50,098 nucleotides of DNA from Roseomonas sp. CECT 9278 (GTDB lineage Bacteria > Pseudomonadota > Alphaproteobacteria > Acetobacterales > Acetobacteraceae): NCBI RefSeq assembly GCF_918698155.1, contig NZ_CAKKLX010000036.1, positions 1 to 50,098 of the forward strand, read 5' to 3'. Position 1 is the stretch's first letter. Every line of letters begins with the position of its first letter. The position numbers were made by a program, and so were the translations under genes. Below are positions 8,125 through 16,941 of this stretch, one piece after another. The notes under the pieces are model-generated. The model ran no database searches and was not told where the DNA came from. It was given only the letters and a program-made list of their open reading frames with translations.

Positions 8125-9003
8125 TCACGATCCTGTTTCGGCGTCGGTGACGCTCACCCGGACGGTCATGCCGAGGTCGTCGGAGGGAAACCCGGTCCAT
8201 GTGCCATGCAGCGGCAGCACGTGCCGATGGTCGCGCGCGACGGCGACGCGGATCAGGTCGCGATTGCCGATGATGCCGTTGGTCGGGTCGAGTTCGACCC
8301 AGCCGGCGCCGGGCACATAGACCCGCAGCCAGGCATGCGTCGCGCCGCCGCCGATCCGCCCGCCGCGCGCGCCGCTGTAGACATAGCCCGAGACGAAGCG
8401 CGCCGCGAGGCCGAGCGCGCGCAGCGCCTCGATCAGGAAGACCGCGAAATCCCGACAGGTGCCGCTGCCAAGGCGCAGCGTCAGCAGCGGTTCCTGCACG
8501 CCGCGCTCGGAGCGCGCGATATAGGTGAAGCGCTGCCGCACCCCGTGGGTGATCGCCGAGAGCAGGTCGCGCGTGCCGGTGGTGCCGTCGCGCCGCACGA
8601 AGCCGCGTGCCCAGCGTTCGATGGCGTGGTCTGGGTCGGGGTATTGCCGTTCGATCGACCGCGCGAGGTCGGGCAGGTCCTCGACGTCGTAGGCGAAGGG
8701 ATAGGTCTCGGCATCCTGGCCGATGGGTTCATCGAGCGCATTCGCCGGCGTGTGGTCCAGCAGGACGCGGCTGTCGAAGCACAATTCCCGCGCGCGCCCG
8801 CTGAAGCGCGCGATGCCGACGCTGTTGCCAAAGACATCGTGCTGCCAGCGCAGTTCGGCGGGTTCCGGCGTGATCGTCAGGGTCGACCGGATCAGGCGCT
8901 GGTCATGGCCCTCGCGCGGGCGGAACATCATCCGGTGCTCGCCGAAGGCGACCGGCTGCCGGTAGCGATACGTCGTCACGTGATGGACGCCGAGGACAGG
9001 CAT
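8125..9003 (-). CDS. Transglutaminase-like cysteine protease-fold protein (intact triad)
   Basis: A 292-residue protein with a bacterial transglutaminase-like N-terminal domain (THHV-like start, VTTYRYRQPVAFGEHRM). The core carries Cys183 (GTCRDFAV), His223 (THAWLRV) and Asp239 (ELDPTNG), a complete Cys-His-Asp triad. No signal peptide is visible, so it is probably cytoplasmic. AAGGAACGCG directly precedes the ATG at 9003. It is probably co-transcribed with the triad-altered paralogue downstream; the two could form a catalytic/regulatory pair, but that is only inference. Confidence 0.85.
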   Translation of the reverse strand: MPVLGVHHVTTYRYRQPVAFGEHRMMFRPREGHDQRLIRSTLTITPEPAELRWQHDVFGNSVGIARFSGRARELCFDSRVLLDHTPANALDEPIGQDAETYPFAYDVEDLPDLARSIERQYPDPDHAIERWARGFVRRDGTTGTRDLLSAITHGVRQRFTYIARSERGVQEPLLTLRLGSGTCRDFAVFLIEALRALGLAARFVSGYVYSGARGGRIGGGATHAWLRVYVPGAGWVELDPTNGIIGNRDLIRVAVARDHRHVLPLHGTWTGFPSDDLGMTVRVSVTDAETGS

Positions 9004-9182
9004 CGCGTTCCTTCAGGGCTTGGCCGTGGCCGCAGCTGAGGCACGCGGGGAAGTTCGGGCAGGGATGGCGGGTGCCGCGCGGCGCCACGTCGCGGGCCGC
9101 CGCGGCTCGTCCCGCTTCAGTTGAGGTGGGCACTGCAAGGCGCGGTTGCAAGCCGCCCTGGCCTTGATGGGCGCGGGTGGCG

Positions 9183-9932
9183 CTACCGCGCCCCGCCGAT
9201 CGGCAGCCGTGCCCCCGAGACATAGGACGCGGCATCGGAGGCGAGGAACAGGATGCATTCCGCGACCTCCAGCGCCGATCCGCCGCGCGCCATCGGCACG
9301 CCGGCGGACAGGCGCTGCACGCGGTCTGGCATGCCCGCGGCGGCGTGGATCTCGGTGTCGATCAGGCCGGGATTGACGGCATTGACACGAATGCCCTCGG
9401 CGCCGACCTCGCGCGACAGGCCGACCGTGAGCGTGTCGACCGCGCCCTTGCTGGCGGCGTAGTGGACCCATTCGCCGCCGCCGCCGATCTCGCTGGCGCG
9501 GGAGGAGACGTTGACGATCGCGCCGCCCTTGCCGCCGCGCTTCGTCGACATGCGGCGCACCGCCTCGCGGCAATGCAGCGCCACGCCGATGACGTTGGGC
9601 GCCATGACGCCGACCCAGTCGGCCAGGGTGGTGTCGGCCAGCAGGCGCTTGGGGCCGGTGATGCCGGCATTGTTCACCAGCACGTCGAGGCCGCCGAAGG
9701 TCTCGTCGCAGCGGTTGAAGGCGGCGAGGATGTCGGGCTCGGCGCCGGCATCGCCCTGCAGCAGCACCACGCGGGCGCCACGGGATTCGCAGGCGCGGGC
9801 GGTGGCCTCGGCGCGGGCCGTCTCGCTGCGATAGGTCAGCAGCAGGTCGTAGCCGCGTTCGGCCGCCAGCAGCGCGGTGGCCGCGCCGATGCCGCGCGAT
9901 CCGCCTGTCACCATCATCACGCGCCGTGCCAT
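9183..9932 (-). CDS. SDR-family oxidoreductase (FabG-like)
   Basis: A 249-residue classical short-chain dehydrogenase. It has an N-terminal TGGSRGIGAA cofactor motif, NNAG (VLVNNAGITG), a catalytic Ser in NVSSRAS, and Tyr-x-x-x-Lys in HYAASKGA. A terminal ASYVSGARLPIGGAR resembles the C-terminus of glucose-1-dehydrogenase/FabG-like enzymes. An Arg in the second beta strand region (TYRSETAR) suggests NADP(H) preference. The ATG at 9932 has AGGAGG upstream. It diverges from the amidase operon across 104 bases. The 179 bases after its stop, up to the transglutaminase gene start, hold no gene I can support. Confidence 0.85.
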   Translation of the reverse strand: MARRVMMVTGGSRGIGAATALLAAERGYDLLLTYRSETARAEATARACESRGARVVLLQGDAGAEPDILAAFNRCDETFGGLDVLVNNAGITGPKRLLADTTLADWVGVMAPNVIGVALHCREAVRRMSTKRGGKGGAIVNVSSRASEIGGGGEWVHYAASKGAVDTLTVGLSREVGAEGIRVNAVNPGLIDTEIHAAAGMPDRVQRLSAGVPMARGGSALEVAECILFLASDAASYVSGARLPIGGAR

Positions 9933-10036
9933 GGCGTTCCTCCTGGTTGCGCGCATCCTCGCGCAAAGGGGCGGTGCTGTCAGCCTTGCGGCGCATCGTG
10001 GCGCAGGCAAGCATGGTGCAGCCGAGGAGACGCCCC

Positions 10037-11446
10037 ATGCCCCTGCCCGCACCGCAGACGTACACGCCCGAGGGCTTCCGCCCGCTGACCTTCCACGATG
10101 CGGTGCCGGGCTTCCTGGAGGGCACCGACACGCCGCGCGCGTATCTGGAACGCTGCCTCGCCACCATCGCGGAGGTCGAGCCGCAGGTGATGGCCTTCGC
10201 GTCGCTGAACGAGGCCGGCGCGCGGGAGGCGGCCGATGCCAGCACGGCGCGCTACAAGGCCGGCGCGCCGCTGTCGGCGATCGACGGGCTGCCGATCGGC
10301 ATCAAGGACCTGCTGGAGACGCGCGACCTGCCGACCGAGATGGGCAGCGCCTTCTACAAGGGGAACCGGCCGGGGCGCGACAGCGCGCTGGTGCAGGCGC
10401 TGCGCCAGGCCGGCGCGGTGATCGTCGGCAAGACGGTCACGACGGAGCTGGGCATGTCGCATCCCGGGCCGACGCGCCATCCCTTCGACCTGCGGCGCAC
10501 GCCGGGCGGGTCGTCATCCGGCTCGGGCGCGGTGATCAGCGCGCGGATGCTGCCGGCGGCGATCGGCACGCAGGTGCTGGGCAGCGTGATCCGCCCGGCA
10601 TCCTTCAACGCGAACTGGGGGCTGAAGCCGACCCAGGGCGGCATCAATCGCGGCGAGCGCCAGGGTTTCAGCCAATCCACCGTCGGCATCCATGCCGGCA
10701 GCGCACAGGACATGTGGGCCATCGCGGTCGAGATCGTGAAGCGCGTCGGCGGCGATCCGGGCGCGCCGGGGATGTATTTCACGCGCGAGGACCCGCCGGC
10801 GACGGTGGTGCCGCGGCGCCTGGCGGTGCTGGAGACGGAAGGCTGGGCGGTGGCCGAACCCAAGGCAATCGCCGCCTTCGAGCAGGCGCTGGAGGCCCTG
10901 CGCGCGCAGGGCGTGGCGATCCTGCGCCGCGGCGACCATCCGCTGCTGGAGGCGCTGGAACAGCGCGTGATGGGCGCGATGGGCCTCGCCACCGACGTCT
11001 GTGCGTATGAAAGCGCCTGGTCGGTCGCCAACATGATGGCGAAGAACCCCGATGCGCTGTCCGACAGCCTGAAGGCGCGCTTCGAACTCGGGTGTTCCGT
11101 CACGCTGGCGCAGTACCGCATGCGCCTGCTGCAGCGCGAGGAGATGCGGCGTGCCCAGGCCGCGCTGGCCGGCGAGGTCGATGCCTTCATCGGCCTGCCC
11201 GCCTGCGGGCCCTCGCCGATGCCGGGCGATACCGGCGGGTCGTCCAACCGCATCCTGCATACCACCGGCAATCCCATCATGAACACGGCGTCGTCGGGGC
11301 TCGGCTGCCCGGTGGTGACGGTGCCGCGCATGGCGGTGGAGGGGCTGCCGCTGGGCATCTCGATCACCACCCAGCCGCACCAGGATGAACGGGCCGTCGC
11401 GATTGCGCGCTGGATTGCGGCCGCGGTTCCGCCGATCATGGTCTGA
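10037..11446 (+). CDS. Amidase signature family hydrolase
   Basis: A 469-residue amidase with the Ser-cisSer-Lys triad: Lys90 (GIGIKDLL context), a Ser159-161 cluster in PGGSSSGSG, and Ser183 in VLGSVIRPAS where GGSIRxPA is usual. Amidase-signature enzymes hydrolyse amides or aryl-amides to carboxylates and ammonia. I chose the ATG at 10037 because GAGGAGA lies 7 bases upstream; the frame is open further upstream without a comparable site. It heads a plus-strand run with an enoyl-CoA isomerase 18 bases downstream, suggesting it releases an acid that is later handled as a CoA ester. Confidence 0.85.
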   Translation: MPLPAPQTYTPEGFRPLTFHDAVPGFLEGTDTPRAYLERCLATIAEVEPQVMAFASLNEAGAREAADASTARYKAGAPLSAIDGLPIGIKDLLETRDLPTEMGSAFYKGNRPGRDSALVQALRQAGAVIVGKTVTTELGMSHPGPTRHPFDLRRTPGGSSSGSGAVISARMLPAAIGTQVLGSVIRPASFNANWGLKPTQGGINRGERQGFSQSTVGIHAGSAQDMWAIAVEIVKRVGGDPGAPGMYFTREDPPATVVPRRLAVLETEGWAVAEPKAIAAFEQALEALRAQGVAILRRGDHPLLEALEQRVMGAMGLATDVCAYESAWSVANMMAKNPDALSDSLKARFELGCSVTLAQYRMRLLQREEMRRAQAALAGEVDAFIGLPACGPSPMPGDTGGSSNRILHTTGNPIMNTASSGLGCPVVTVPRMAVEGLPLGISITTQPHQDERAVAIARWIAAAVPPIMV

Positions 11447-11464
11447 AGACCACCGGAGGAAACC

Positions 11465-12250
11465 ATGAGCGAGATCGACGTCACCGACGATGCCGGGCTG
11501 CGGACCATCCGCATCGCCCGGCCGGAGAAGAAGAACGCGCTGACGCGGGACATGTATGCCGCCATGGGCGCGGCGCTGCGCGATGCGGCGGGGGCGTCCG
11601 GCGTGCGCGCGGTGCTGATCACCGGCGGGACGGAGTGCTTCACCTCCGGCAATGACGTGGGCGACTTCAAGGCGCGCGGCGACCAGGCGGCGGATGTGCC
11701 CTCCCCGGCGCGGGAATTCCTGGCGGCGCTGCGCGCCTGCCCGAAGCCGGTGGTGGCGGCGGTGGCGGGCTACGCGGTGGGGATCGGCACCACGATGCTG
11801 CTGCATTGCGACTTCGTCTATGCGGCGGAGAACGCCGTCTTCCGCATGCCTTTCGTCGATCTCGGCCTGTGCCCGGAGGGCGGGTCCTCGCTGCTGGTGC
11901 CGCAGCGTGGCGGGCAGCTGTTGGCCAATGAACTGCTGATGCTGGGCGATGCCTTCCCGCCCGCCACGGCGCTGCGCGCAGGCATCGTGAACGCCGTGGT
12001 GCCGGTCGGTGAATTGATGGCGACGGCGCAAGGCGTGGCGCGCCGCCTGGCCGCCAAGCCGCCGGCCGCGATGGCCACCACCAAGCGCCTGCTGCGCCAG
12101 GCCGGCGAGGACGCGCTCTCCGCCCACATGACCGAGGAATTCGCCCGCTTCGGCGCCTTGCTGCGCGGACCGGAAGCGGCCGAGGCCGTCGCTGCCTTCC
12201 AGGAGAAGCGCAAGCCCGACTTCACGCGCTTCCACGCCGCGGCGGAGTAG
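11465..12250 (+). CDS. Enoyl-CoA hydratase/isomerase, ECI2-like
   Basis: A 261-residue crotonase-fold protein. It has an early RPEKKNAL substrate loop, the oxyanion segment CFTSGNDVGDF and the second oxyanion region (VAGYAVGIGTTM). The motif MPFVDLGLCPEGGSS matches the delta3-delta2-enoyl-CoA isomerase (ECI2/PECI) pattern (TPF..LG..PEG.SS) better than that of true hydratases. It would shift cis/trans-3-enoyl-CoA to trans-2-enoyl-CoA. GGAGGA lies 6 bases before the ATG. The next gene is a 2,4-dienoyl-CoA reductase-like SDR, and the two together are the auxiliary enzymes for unsaturated acyl-CoA degradation. Confidence 0.82.
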   Translation: MSEIDVTDDAGLRTIRIARPEKKNALTRDMYAAMGAALRDAAGASGVRAVLITGGTECFTSGNDVGDFKARGDQAADVPSPAREFLAALRACPKPVVAAVAGYAVGIGTTMLLHCDFVYAAENAVFRMPFVDLGLCPEGGSSLLVPQRGGQLLANELLMLGDAFPPATALRAGIVNAVVPVGELMATAQGVARRLAAKPPAAMATTKRLLRQAGEDALSAHMTEEFARFGALLRGPEAAEAVAAFQEKRKPDFTRFHAAAE

Positions 12251-12255
12251 CCGCG

Positions 12256-13128
12256 ATGTTCCGCGAGGGTCTGTTCGACGGCGCGCGCGTGCTGGTCACC
12301 GGCGGCGGCACGGGGCTCGGGCGCATGATGGCGGAGCGGCTGGTCGCGCTCGGCGCATCCGTCGAATTGTGGGGCCGGCGCGGCGAGGTGGTGGCGGCAA
12401 CGGCCGCCGAGATCAACGCCCGGCATCCCGGCCGCGCGACATCGCGCGCGGTCGACATCAAGGACCCCGCCGCGGTGGACGCCGCGGTCGCCGCGATGTG
12501 GGACGAGGGGCGGCCCGCCACGCATCTGGTGAACAACGCCGCCGGCAATTTCATCAGCCGGACCGAGGACCTCTCGCCGCGCGCCTTCCACGCCATCGCC
12601 GACATCGTCTTCCACGGCACCTTCCAGGTGACGCAGGCGGTGGGCAAGCGCTGGATCAAGGACGGCACCGGCGGGTCGGTGGTGTCGATCATCGTGACCT
12701 GGGTGCGCACGGGCGCGCCTTTCGTCGTGCCCTCCGCCATGTCCAAGGCCGGCATCGACGCCATGACCAAGTCGTTGGCGGTGGAATGGGGGCGGCATGG
12801 CATCCGGCTGAATGCCATCGCGCCCGGCACCATCCCGACCGAGGGCATGTTCGCGCGGTTGCGGCCCGGGGAGAACAACCCGGCCGAGCGCGCCGCACGG
12901 GCCAACCCGATGCGGCGCGTCGGCACGCCCGAGGATATCGGCGACCTGGCGGCCTTCCTGCTGAGCCCCGTCTGGATCAATGGCGAGACCATCGCGCTGG
13001 ATGGCGGCAGCTGGCTGACCGGCGGCGGTGGCTTCCAGGACTACCTGGGCTGGAGCGATGACGACTGGGCCGCCGCGCGCGAACGCATCAAGGCACGCAA
13101 CGCGGCCGACAAGTCGCAGCGCGGCTGA
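12256..13128 (+). CDS. 2,4-dienoyl-CoA reductase-like SDR
   Basis: A 290-residue SDR with TGGGTGLGRMM at the N-terminus and NNAAGNF for the NNAG motif. The usual catalytic Tyr-x-x-x-Lys is replaced by Ser160-x-x-x-Lys164 (VPSAMSKAG). Loss of that Tyr with Ser and Lys kept is typical of the SDR-type 2,4-dienoyl-CoA reductases of mitochondria and peroxisomes, and the flanking IDAMTKSLAVEWG also matches them. It probably reduces 2,4-dienoyl-CoA to 3-enoyl-CoA with NADPH, feeding the isomerase gene that ends 5 bases upstream. The C-terminal extension (FQDYLGWSDDDW) is typical of that subgroup. Bacterial FadH is an unrelated flavoprotein. Confidence 0.82.
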   Translation: MFREGLFDGARVLVTGGGTGLGRMMAERLVALGASVELWGRRGEVVAATAAEINARHPGRATSRAVDIKDPAAVDAAVAAMWDEGRPATHLVNNAAGNFISRTEDLSPRAFHAIADIVFHGTFQVTQAVGKRWIKDGTGGSVVSIIVTWVRTGAPFVVPSAMSKAGIDAMTKSLAVEWGRHGIRLNAIAPGTIPTEGMFARLRPGENNPAERAARANPMRRVGTPEDIGDLAAFLLSPVWINGETIALDGGSWLTGGGGFQDYLGWSDDDWAAARERIKARNAADKSQRG

Positions 13129-13226
13129 TCTCACAGCCTCGCGCGCCACTCGCTTTCCGGTTGCATGCCGGCGCGCGACCATCGGATGCTTCCCCCAACG
13201 ACAAGACCAGCAGGAGGAAGCACCCG

Positions 13227-14336
13227 ATGGAATTCGGCTATTTCGCCATGCCGTCCCACCCGCCCGAGCGCGGCCTGAAGCAGGGCCATGACTGGGACCT
13301 GCAGGTGCTGCGCTGGCTGGATGAGATGGGCTACAGCGAGGCCTGGATCGGCGAGCACCACACCGCGCCGTGGGAACCGCACCCCTCGCCCGACCTGCTG
13401 ATCGCGCAGGCGCTGTTGCAGACCAAGCGGCTGCGCATCGGCCCTGGCGGCTTCCTGCTGCCCTATCACCACCCGGCGGAACTCGCGAACCGGGTCGCGA
13501 TGCTGGACCACCTGTCGGAAGGCCGGCTGAACTTCGGCATCGCGGCCTCGGGCCTGCCGTCGGACTGGGCGATGTTCAACGTGGACGGCATGTCCGGCCA
13601 GAACCGCGACATGACGCGCGAGGCGCTCGACATCATCCTGAAGATGTGGACCGAGGACGGGCCCTGGCACCATGACGGCAAGTACTGGAAGGTCGACAAG
13701 CCGGACACGATGTTCGGTTTCCTCAAGCCGCACATCAAGCCGTTGCAGGCGCCGCATCCGCCGATTGGCGTGGCTGGGCTGTCGAAGAATTCCGACACGC
13801 TGAAGCTGGCCGGCGAACGCGGCTACCTGCCGATGTCGCTGAACCTGAACCCGGCCTATGTCTCGTCGCATTGGGACAGCGTCGAGGCCGGCGCGCGCAA
13901 GTCCGGCCGCACGCCCTGGCGCGGCGATTGGCGCCTGGTGCGCGAGGTGTTCGTGGCCGAGACCGACGAGGAAGCCTGGCGGCTTTCGGTGGGCTCGCAC
14001 ATGGGGCGCATGATGGGGGAATACTTCCTCCAGCTGCTCGCGCAGTTCGGCTTCAAGGACTACCTGAAGCACGATCCGTCGGTGCCGGATTCCGACGTGA
14101 CGGTGGACTATTGCGCGCACCACAACTGGATCATCGGCAGCCCCGCGACCGTCGCCGAGAAGATCGAGCGCATCTACGAGGAGGTCGGCGGCTTCGGGCA
14201 GCTGCTGGTCTTCGGCTTCGACTACCTGGAGAGCCCGGAGGCGTGGAAGACGTCGCTCGGGCTGCTGCAGACGGAGGTCGCGCCGCGGGTGAAGCACCTG
14301 GTGCCGAAGCGCCAGGCGGCGCTGGCGGCGGAGTAG
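13227..14336 (+). CDS. LLM-class (luciferase-like) flavin-dependent monooxygenase
   Basis: A 369-residue TIM-barrel flavoprotein of the bacterial luciferase/limonene monooxygenase family. Landmarks are EAWIGEHHT near residue 36, a mid-protein hinge (HPPIGVAGLSKNSDTLKLA) and the C-terminal GSPATVAEKIERIYEEVGGFGQLL. Such enzymes use reduced FMN and O2 to oxygenate organic substrates, normally with a separate flavin reductase, which I do not see nearby. An exceptionally good AGGAGGAAG lies 7 bases before the ATG at 13227. It sits between the dienoyl-CoA reductase-like gene and the iron alcohol dehydrogenase, so a ring or alkyl oxidation role in the same pathway is possible. Confidence 0.85.
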   Translation: MEFGYFAMPSHPPERGLKQGHDWDLQVLRWLDEMGYSEAWIGEHHTAPWEPHPSPDLLIAQALLQTKRLRIGPGGFLLPYHHPAELANRVAMLDHLSEGRLNFGIAASGLPSDWAMFNVDGMSGQNRDMTREALDIILKMWTEDGPWHHDGKYWKVDKPDTMFGFLKPHIKPLQAPHPPIGVAGLSKNSDTLKLAGERGYLPMSLNLNPAYVSSHWDSVEAGARKSGRTPWRGDWRLVREVFVAETDEEAWRLSVGSHMGRMMGEYFLQLLAQFGFKDYLKHDPSVPDSDVTVDYCAHHNWIIGSPATVAEKIERIYEEVGGFGQLLVFGFDYLESPEAWKTSLGLLQTEVAPRVKHLVPKRQAALAAE

Positions 14337-14395
14337 GTTGCCGGCGCGCGCCCGCCGCCGCATCCTGCCGCTTCCCTGACGGAGGGCCCCGGGCG

Positions 14396-15544
14396 ATGGG
14401 CGCGCACCTGCATCAATGGCCGGCCCAGGGCCGCGTCCACCATGGCGCGGCGCTGGCCGAGACGTTGCCACGCGAGGTCGCGGACGCCGCGCGCATCGTG
14501 CTGGTCACGACGCGCTCGCTGGCCGGCGGCGCGCTGGTCGCGGCCGCCACCACGGCGCTCGGCGCGCGGCTGGTCGGCACCTTCGCCACCATGCGCGCGC
14601 ATAGCCCGGTCGAGGACGTGCTCGCCCTGGCGGCGCTGCTGCGCGAGAAGGATGCCGACCTGGTGGTGGCGCTGGGCGGCGGGTCGGTGATCGACGGGTC
14701 GAAGGTGGCGTGCCTGGCGGTGTGGCGCGCGATCAGCGATGCCGGCGAGCTGGTCGGCGCGGCGGCATCGCGCGGCGCGGCGCCGGGGAACTGGGACGGC
14801 GCGCCGCCCGGCCCGCGCATGGTGGCGATCCCGACCACGCTCTCGGCCGCGGAATTCGCGCCGCATGCGGGCTACACGGATCTCGCGGCGGGGCGGAAGT
14901 ATCGCGCACTCGACCCGTGGATGGTGCCGCGCGCGGTGATCCTCGATCCCGCCGCGACGCTGGAGACGCCGGCGGAACTGCTGCTGTCATCGGGCATCCG
15001 CGCGCTGGACCATGCCGCGGAACGCTGGTGTTCGACGGCCCCGCAGGCCTTCTCGGATGCCGTGTCGCATCGCGCGATGCTGATGCTGGCCGAAGGGTTG
15101 CCGCGGGTGCGCGCGCATCCTGACGACCTGGCGGCGCGCGCGCTGTGCCAGCAGGCCATGTGGCTGTCGGTGATGGGCGGCTGGTCGGGCGTGCCGGTCG
15201 GCGCCAGCCACGGGCTCGGCTACATCCTGGGCGCAGCGCGCGGGGTGCCGCATGGCATCACGTCGTGCCTCATGCTGCACGCCGTGATGCGCTGGAACGC
15301 GCCGGTGAACGAGGCGCGGCAGCGCGACATCGCGCACATCTTCGGCGGCGAGGAGGCCGGCCCGGCGATCGAGGCCTTCGTGCGTGGCCTCGGCCTGCCG
15401 ACGCGGCTGTCGGAGCAGGGCATCGCCGCGGCCGACATCCCTGGGCTGGCAGCGCGGTGGAACGGAGATGCGCCGATCGCGACCAACCCGCGCCCGGTGC
15501 GCGGGACGGCGGACCTCGAGGAGATCCTGCAGTTGGCGGCGTAG
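14396..15544 (+). CDS. Iron-containing alcohol dehydrogenase, maleylacetate reductase-like
   Basis: A 382-residue group III alcohol dehydrogenase-fold protein. It has the NAD-binding ALGGGSVIDGSK loop and three histidines in the usual metal region (LDHAAE, GASHGLGY, VPHGITS). The Asp ligand of typical iron ADHs appears as Arg in GIRALDH; maleylacetate reductases likewise replace this Asp. Such enzymes reduce maleylacetate to 3-oxoadipate in ring-fission pathways, so that is my preferred but unproven call. The ATG at 14396 is preceded by GGAGGG. A longer in-frame reading begins inside the upstream LLM gene and is not used. It ends the plus-strand amidase-to-reductase cluster. Confidence 0.78.
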   Translation: MGAHLHQWPAQGRVHHGAALAETLPREVADAARIVLVTTRSLAGGALVAAATTALGARLVGTFATMRAHSPVEDVLALAALLREKDADLVVALGGGSVIDGSKVACLAVWRAISDAGELVGAAASRGAAPGNWDGAPPGPRMVAIPTTLSAAEFAPHAGYTDLAAGRKYRALDPWMVPRAVILDPAATLETPAELLLSSGIRALDHAAERWCSTAPQAFSDAVSHRAMLMLAEGLPRVRAHPDDLAARALCQQAMWLSVMGGWSGVPVGASHGLGYILGAARGVPHGITSCLMLHAVMRWNAPVNEARQRDIAHIFGGEEAGPAIEAFVRGLGLPTRLSEQGIAAADIPGLAARWNGDAPIATNPRPVRGTADLEEILQLAA

Positions 15545-15585
15545 CGGCGCGTCGCCGGGCTGGGCCGGCACGGTCGCGACGTCGT

Positions 15586-16836
15586 TCAGAAGCGTTCGAC
15601 GGCGAAGGGCGCGAAGTCGAAATTCGGGTTCTCGCCGGCGATCGCGGAGGCGACGAGCGCGCCGGTCGGCGCCGATCCGGTCAGGCCCAGGTGCCCATGG
15701 CCGAAGGCGCACCACAGCCCGCCCCAGGCCTTGACCGGGCCCATCACCGGAAGGCTGTCCGGCAGGCAGGGGCGGTGGCCCATCCAGGTCGTCGCACCCG
15801 CGGTCCGCGCCTGCGGGAACACCGCGCGCAGGTCACCCAGCAGCAGCTGCGCGCGGGCTTCGTTGGGCGGCGCGTCCAGCCCGGCAAATTCGACCGACCC
15901 CGCGACGCGCAGCCCATCCTCCATCGGCGTGATGAACACCTTGCGGTCGGCGGGCGAGAGCACGCGGCCGACCTGCACGCCGCTGTCGGGCAGCATCACG
16001 TGGTAGCCGCGCTGCGTCTCCAGCGGCACCTTGATGCCGAGCGGCGCGAGCAGCCGCGCCGACCAGGCCCCGGCGGCCAGCACCACGCGGTCGGCGGGGA
16101 TGTCGCCGTCATCGGTGGTGACGCCGGTGACGCGGCGGCCCTCGGTGGTGATGGTGCGGATCTCGGCCTCGCGGATCTCGCCGCCCATGCGGCGGATGCC
16201 GGCGGCAACCACCTCCGCCAGGCGCGCGGGATTCACGCAGGACCCATGGTCGGGCAGGAAGACGGCGCGGGTATAGGCGGGCGCGACCTCGGGCTCGAAC
16301 GCGACCAGCCCGGCGCGGTCCAGCACCTCCATCCGCAGACCGTGTCGGCGGCGCAGGTCCAGGCCCGCTTCATCCTTCGCCATCTGCGCATCGTCGCGGT
16401 AGAGGTACATCTGCCCCTGCGCGCGCAGCAGGTCGAGCGCGCCTTCCTCCTCCAGGATCTCCCGGTGCCGTTCCGGCGCGCCATACAGCAGGGACGCCAG
16501 CGCGGTGGCCGCTGCCTCGACCTGCGCAGGCCGCGCTGACGCCACGAAGCGCAGCAGCCACGGCATGGCGCGCAGCCAGTAGCGCGCCGGAATGTGCAGC
16601 GCGCCGGCGCGGTCGGTCAGCATCTTCGGCACCTGGCGCAGCACGCCGGGCATCGCCAGCGGCGCGACCGACCCATGGCTGATGGCGCCCGCATTGCCGG
16701 CATAGGCGGCGTGCGGCTTGCGCGCTTCGACGACGATCGGCTTCAGCCCGCGCCAAGCGAGGTGCCAGGCCACGCAGAGCCCGACGATGCCGCCGCCGAC
16801 CACGACGATGCGCGGCTTGTCCAGGGTGTTCCACAT
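15586..16836 (-). CDS. D-amino-acid dehydrogenase-type FAD oxidoreductase (DadA-like)
   Basis: A 416-residue DAO-family flavoprotein with an N-terminal Rossmann motif (IVVVGGGIVGLCVAWHL) and a C-terminal FAD-binding GHGHLGLTGSAPTG. Its length and the SHGSVAPLAMP segment fit the small subunit of D-amino-acid dehydrogenase. It would deaminate a D-amino acid or glycine-like amine to an oxo acid, passing electrons to the respiratory chain. The ATG at 16836 is chosen because the FAD motif starts 10 residues later; a longer frame runs antisense into the dioxygenase. It diverges from the TauD-FAH pair across a 105-base shared promoter region, suggesting a common inducer. Confidence 0.85.
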   Translation of the reverse strand: MWNTLDKPRIVVVGGGIVGLCVAWHLAWRGLKPIVVEARKPHAAYAGNAGAISHGSVAPLAMPGVLRQVPKMLTDRAGALHIPARYWLRAMPWLLRFVASARPAQVEAAATALASLLYGAPERHREILEEEGALDLLRAQGQMYLYRDDAQMAKDEAGLDLRRRHGLRMEVLDRAGLVAFEPEVAPAYTRAVFLPDHGSCVNPARLAEVVAAGIRRMGGEIREAEIRTITTEGRRVTGVTTDDGDIPADRVVLAAGAWSARLLAPLGIKVPLETQRGYHVMLPDSGVQVGRVLSPADRKVFITPMEDGLRVAGSVEFAGLDAPPNEARAQLLLGDLRAVFPQARTAGATTWMGHRPCLPDSLPVMGPVKAWGGLWCAFGHGHLGLTGSAPTGALVASAIAGENPNFDFAPFAVERF

Positions 16837-16941
16837 GCCGCCATGCTGCCCTGCCCGCGCGCCGGGCGGAAGGCGTCCCGGCGCGTTGACGAGGCGCGTG
16901 CGGCGTCGCACCTTCCGCGCAAGCAAGCCGAGGAACGTCCC

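Noticed and set aside
13871..14395. N-terminal extension of the iron alcohol dehydrogenase
   Set aside because: The extra 175 codons overlap the LLM monooxygenase in another frame and have no family signal. The ATG at 14396 has a good ribosome-binding site.
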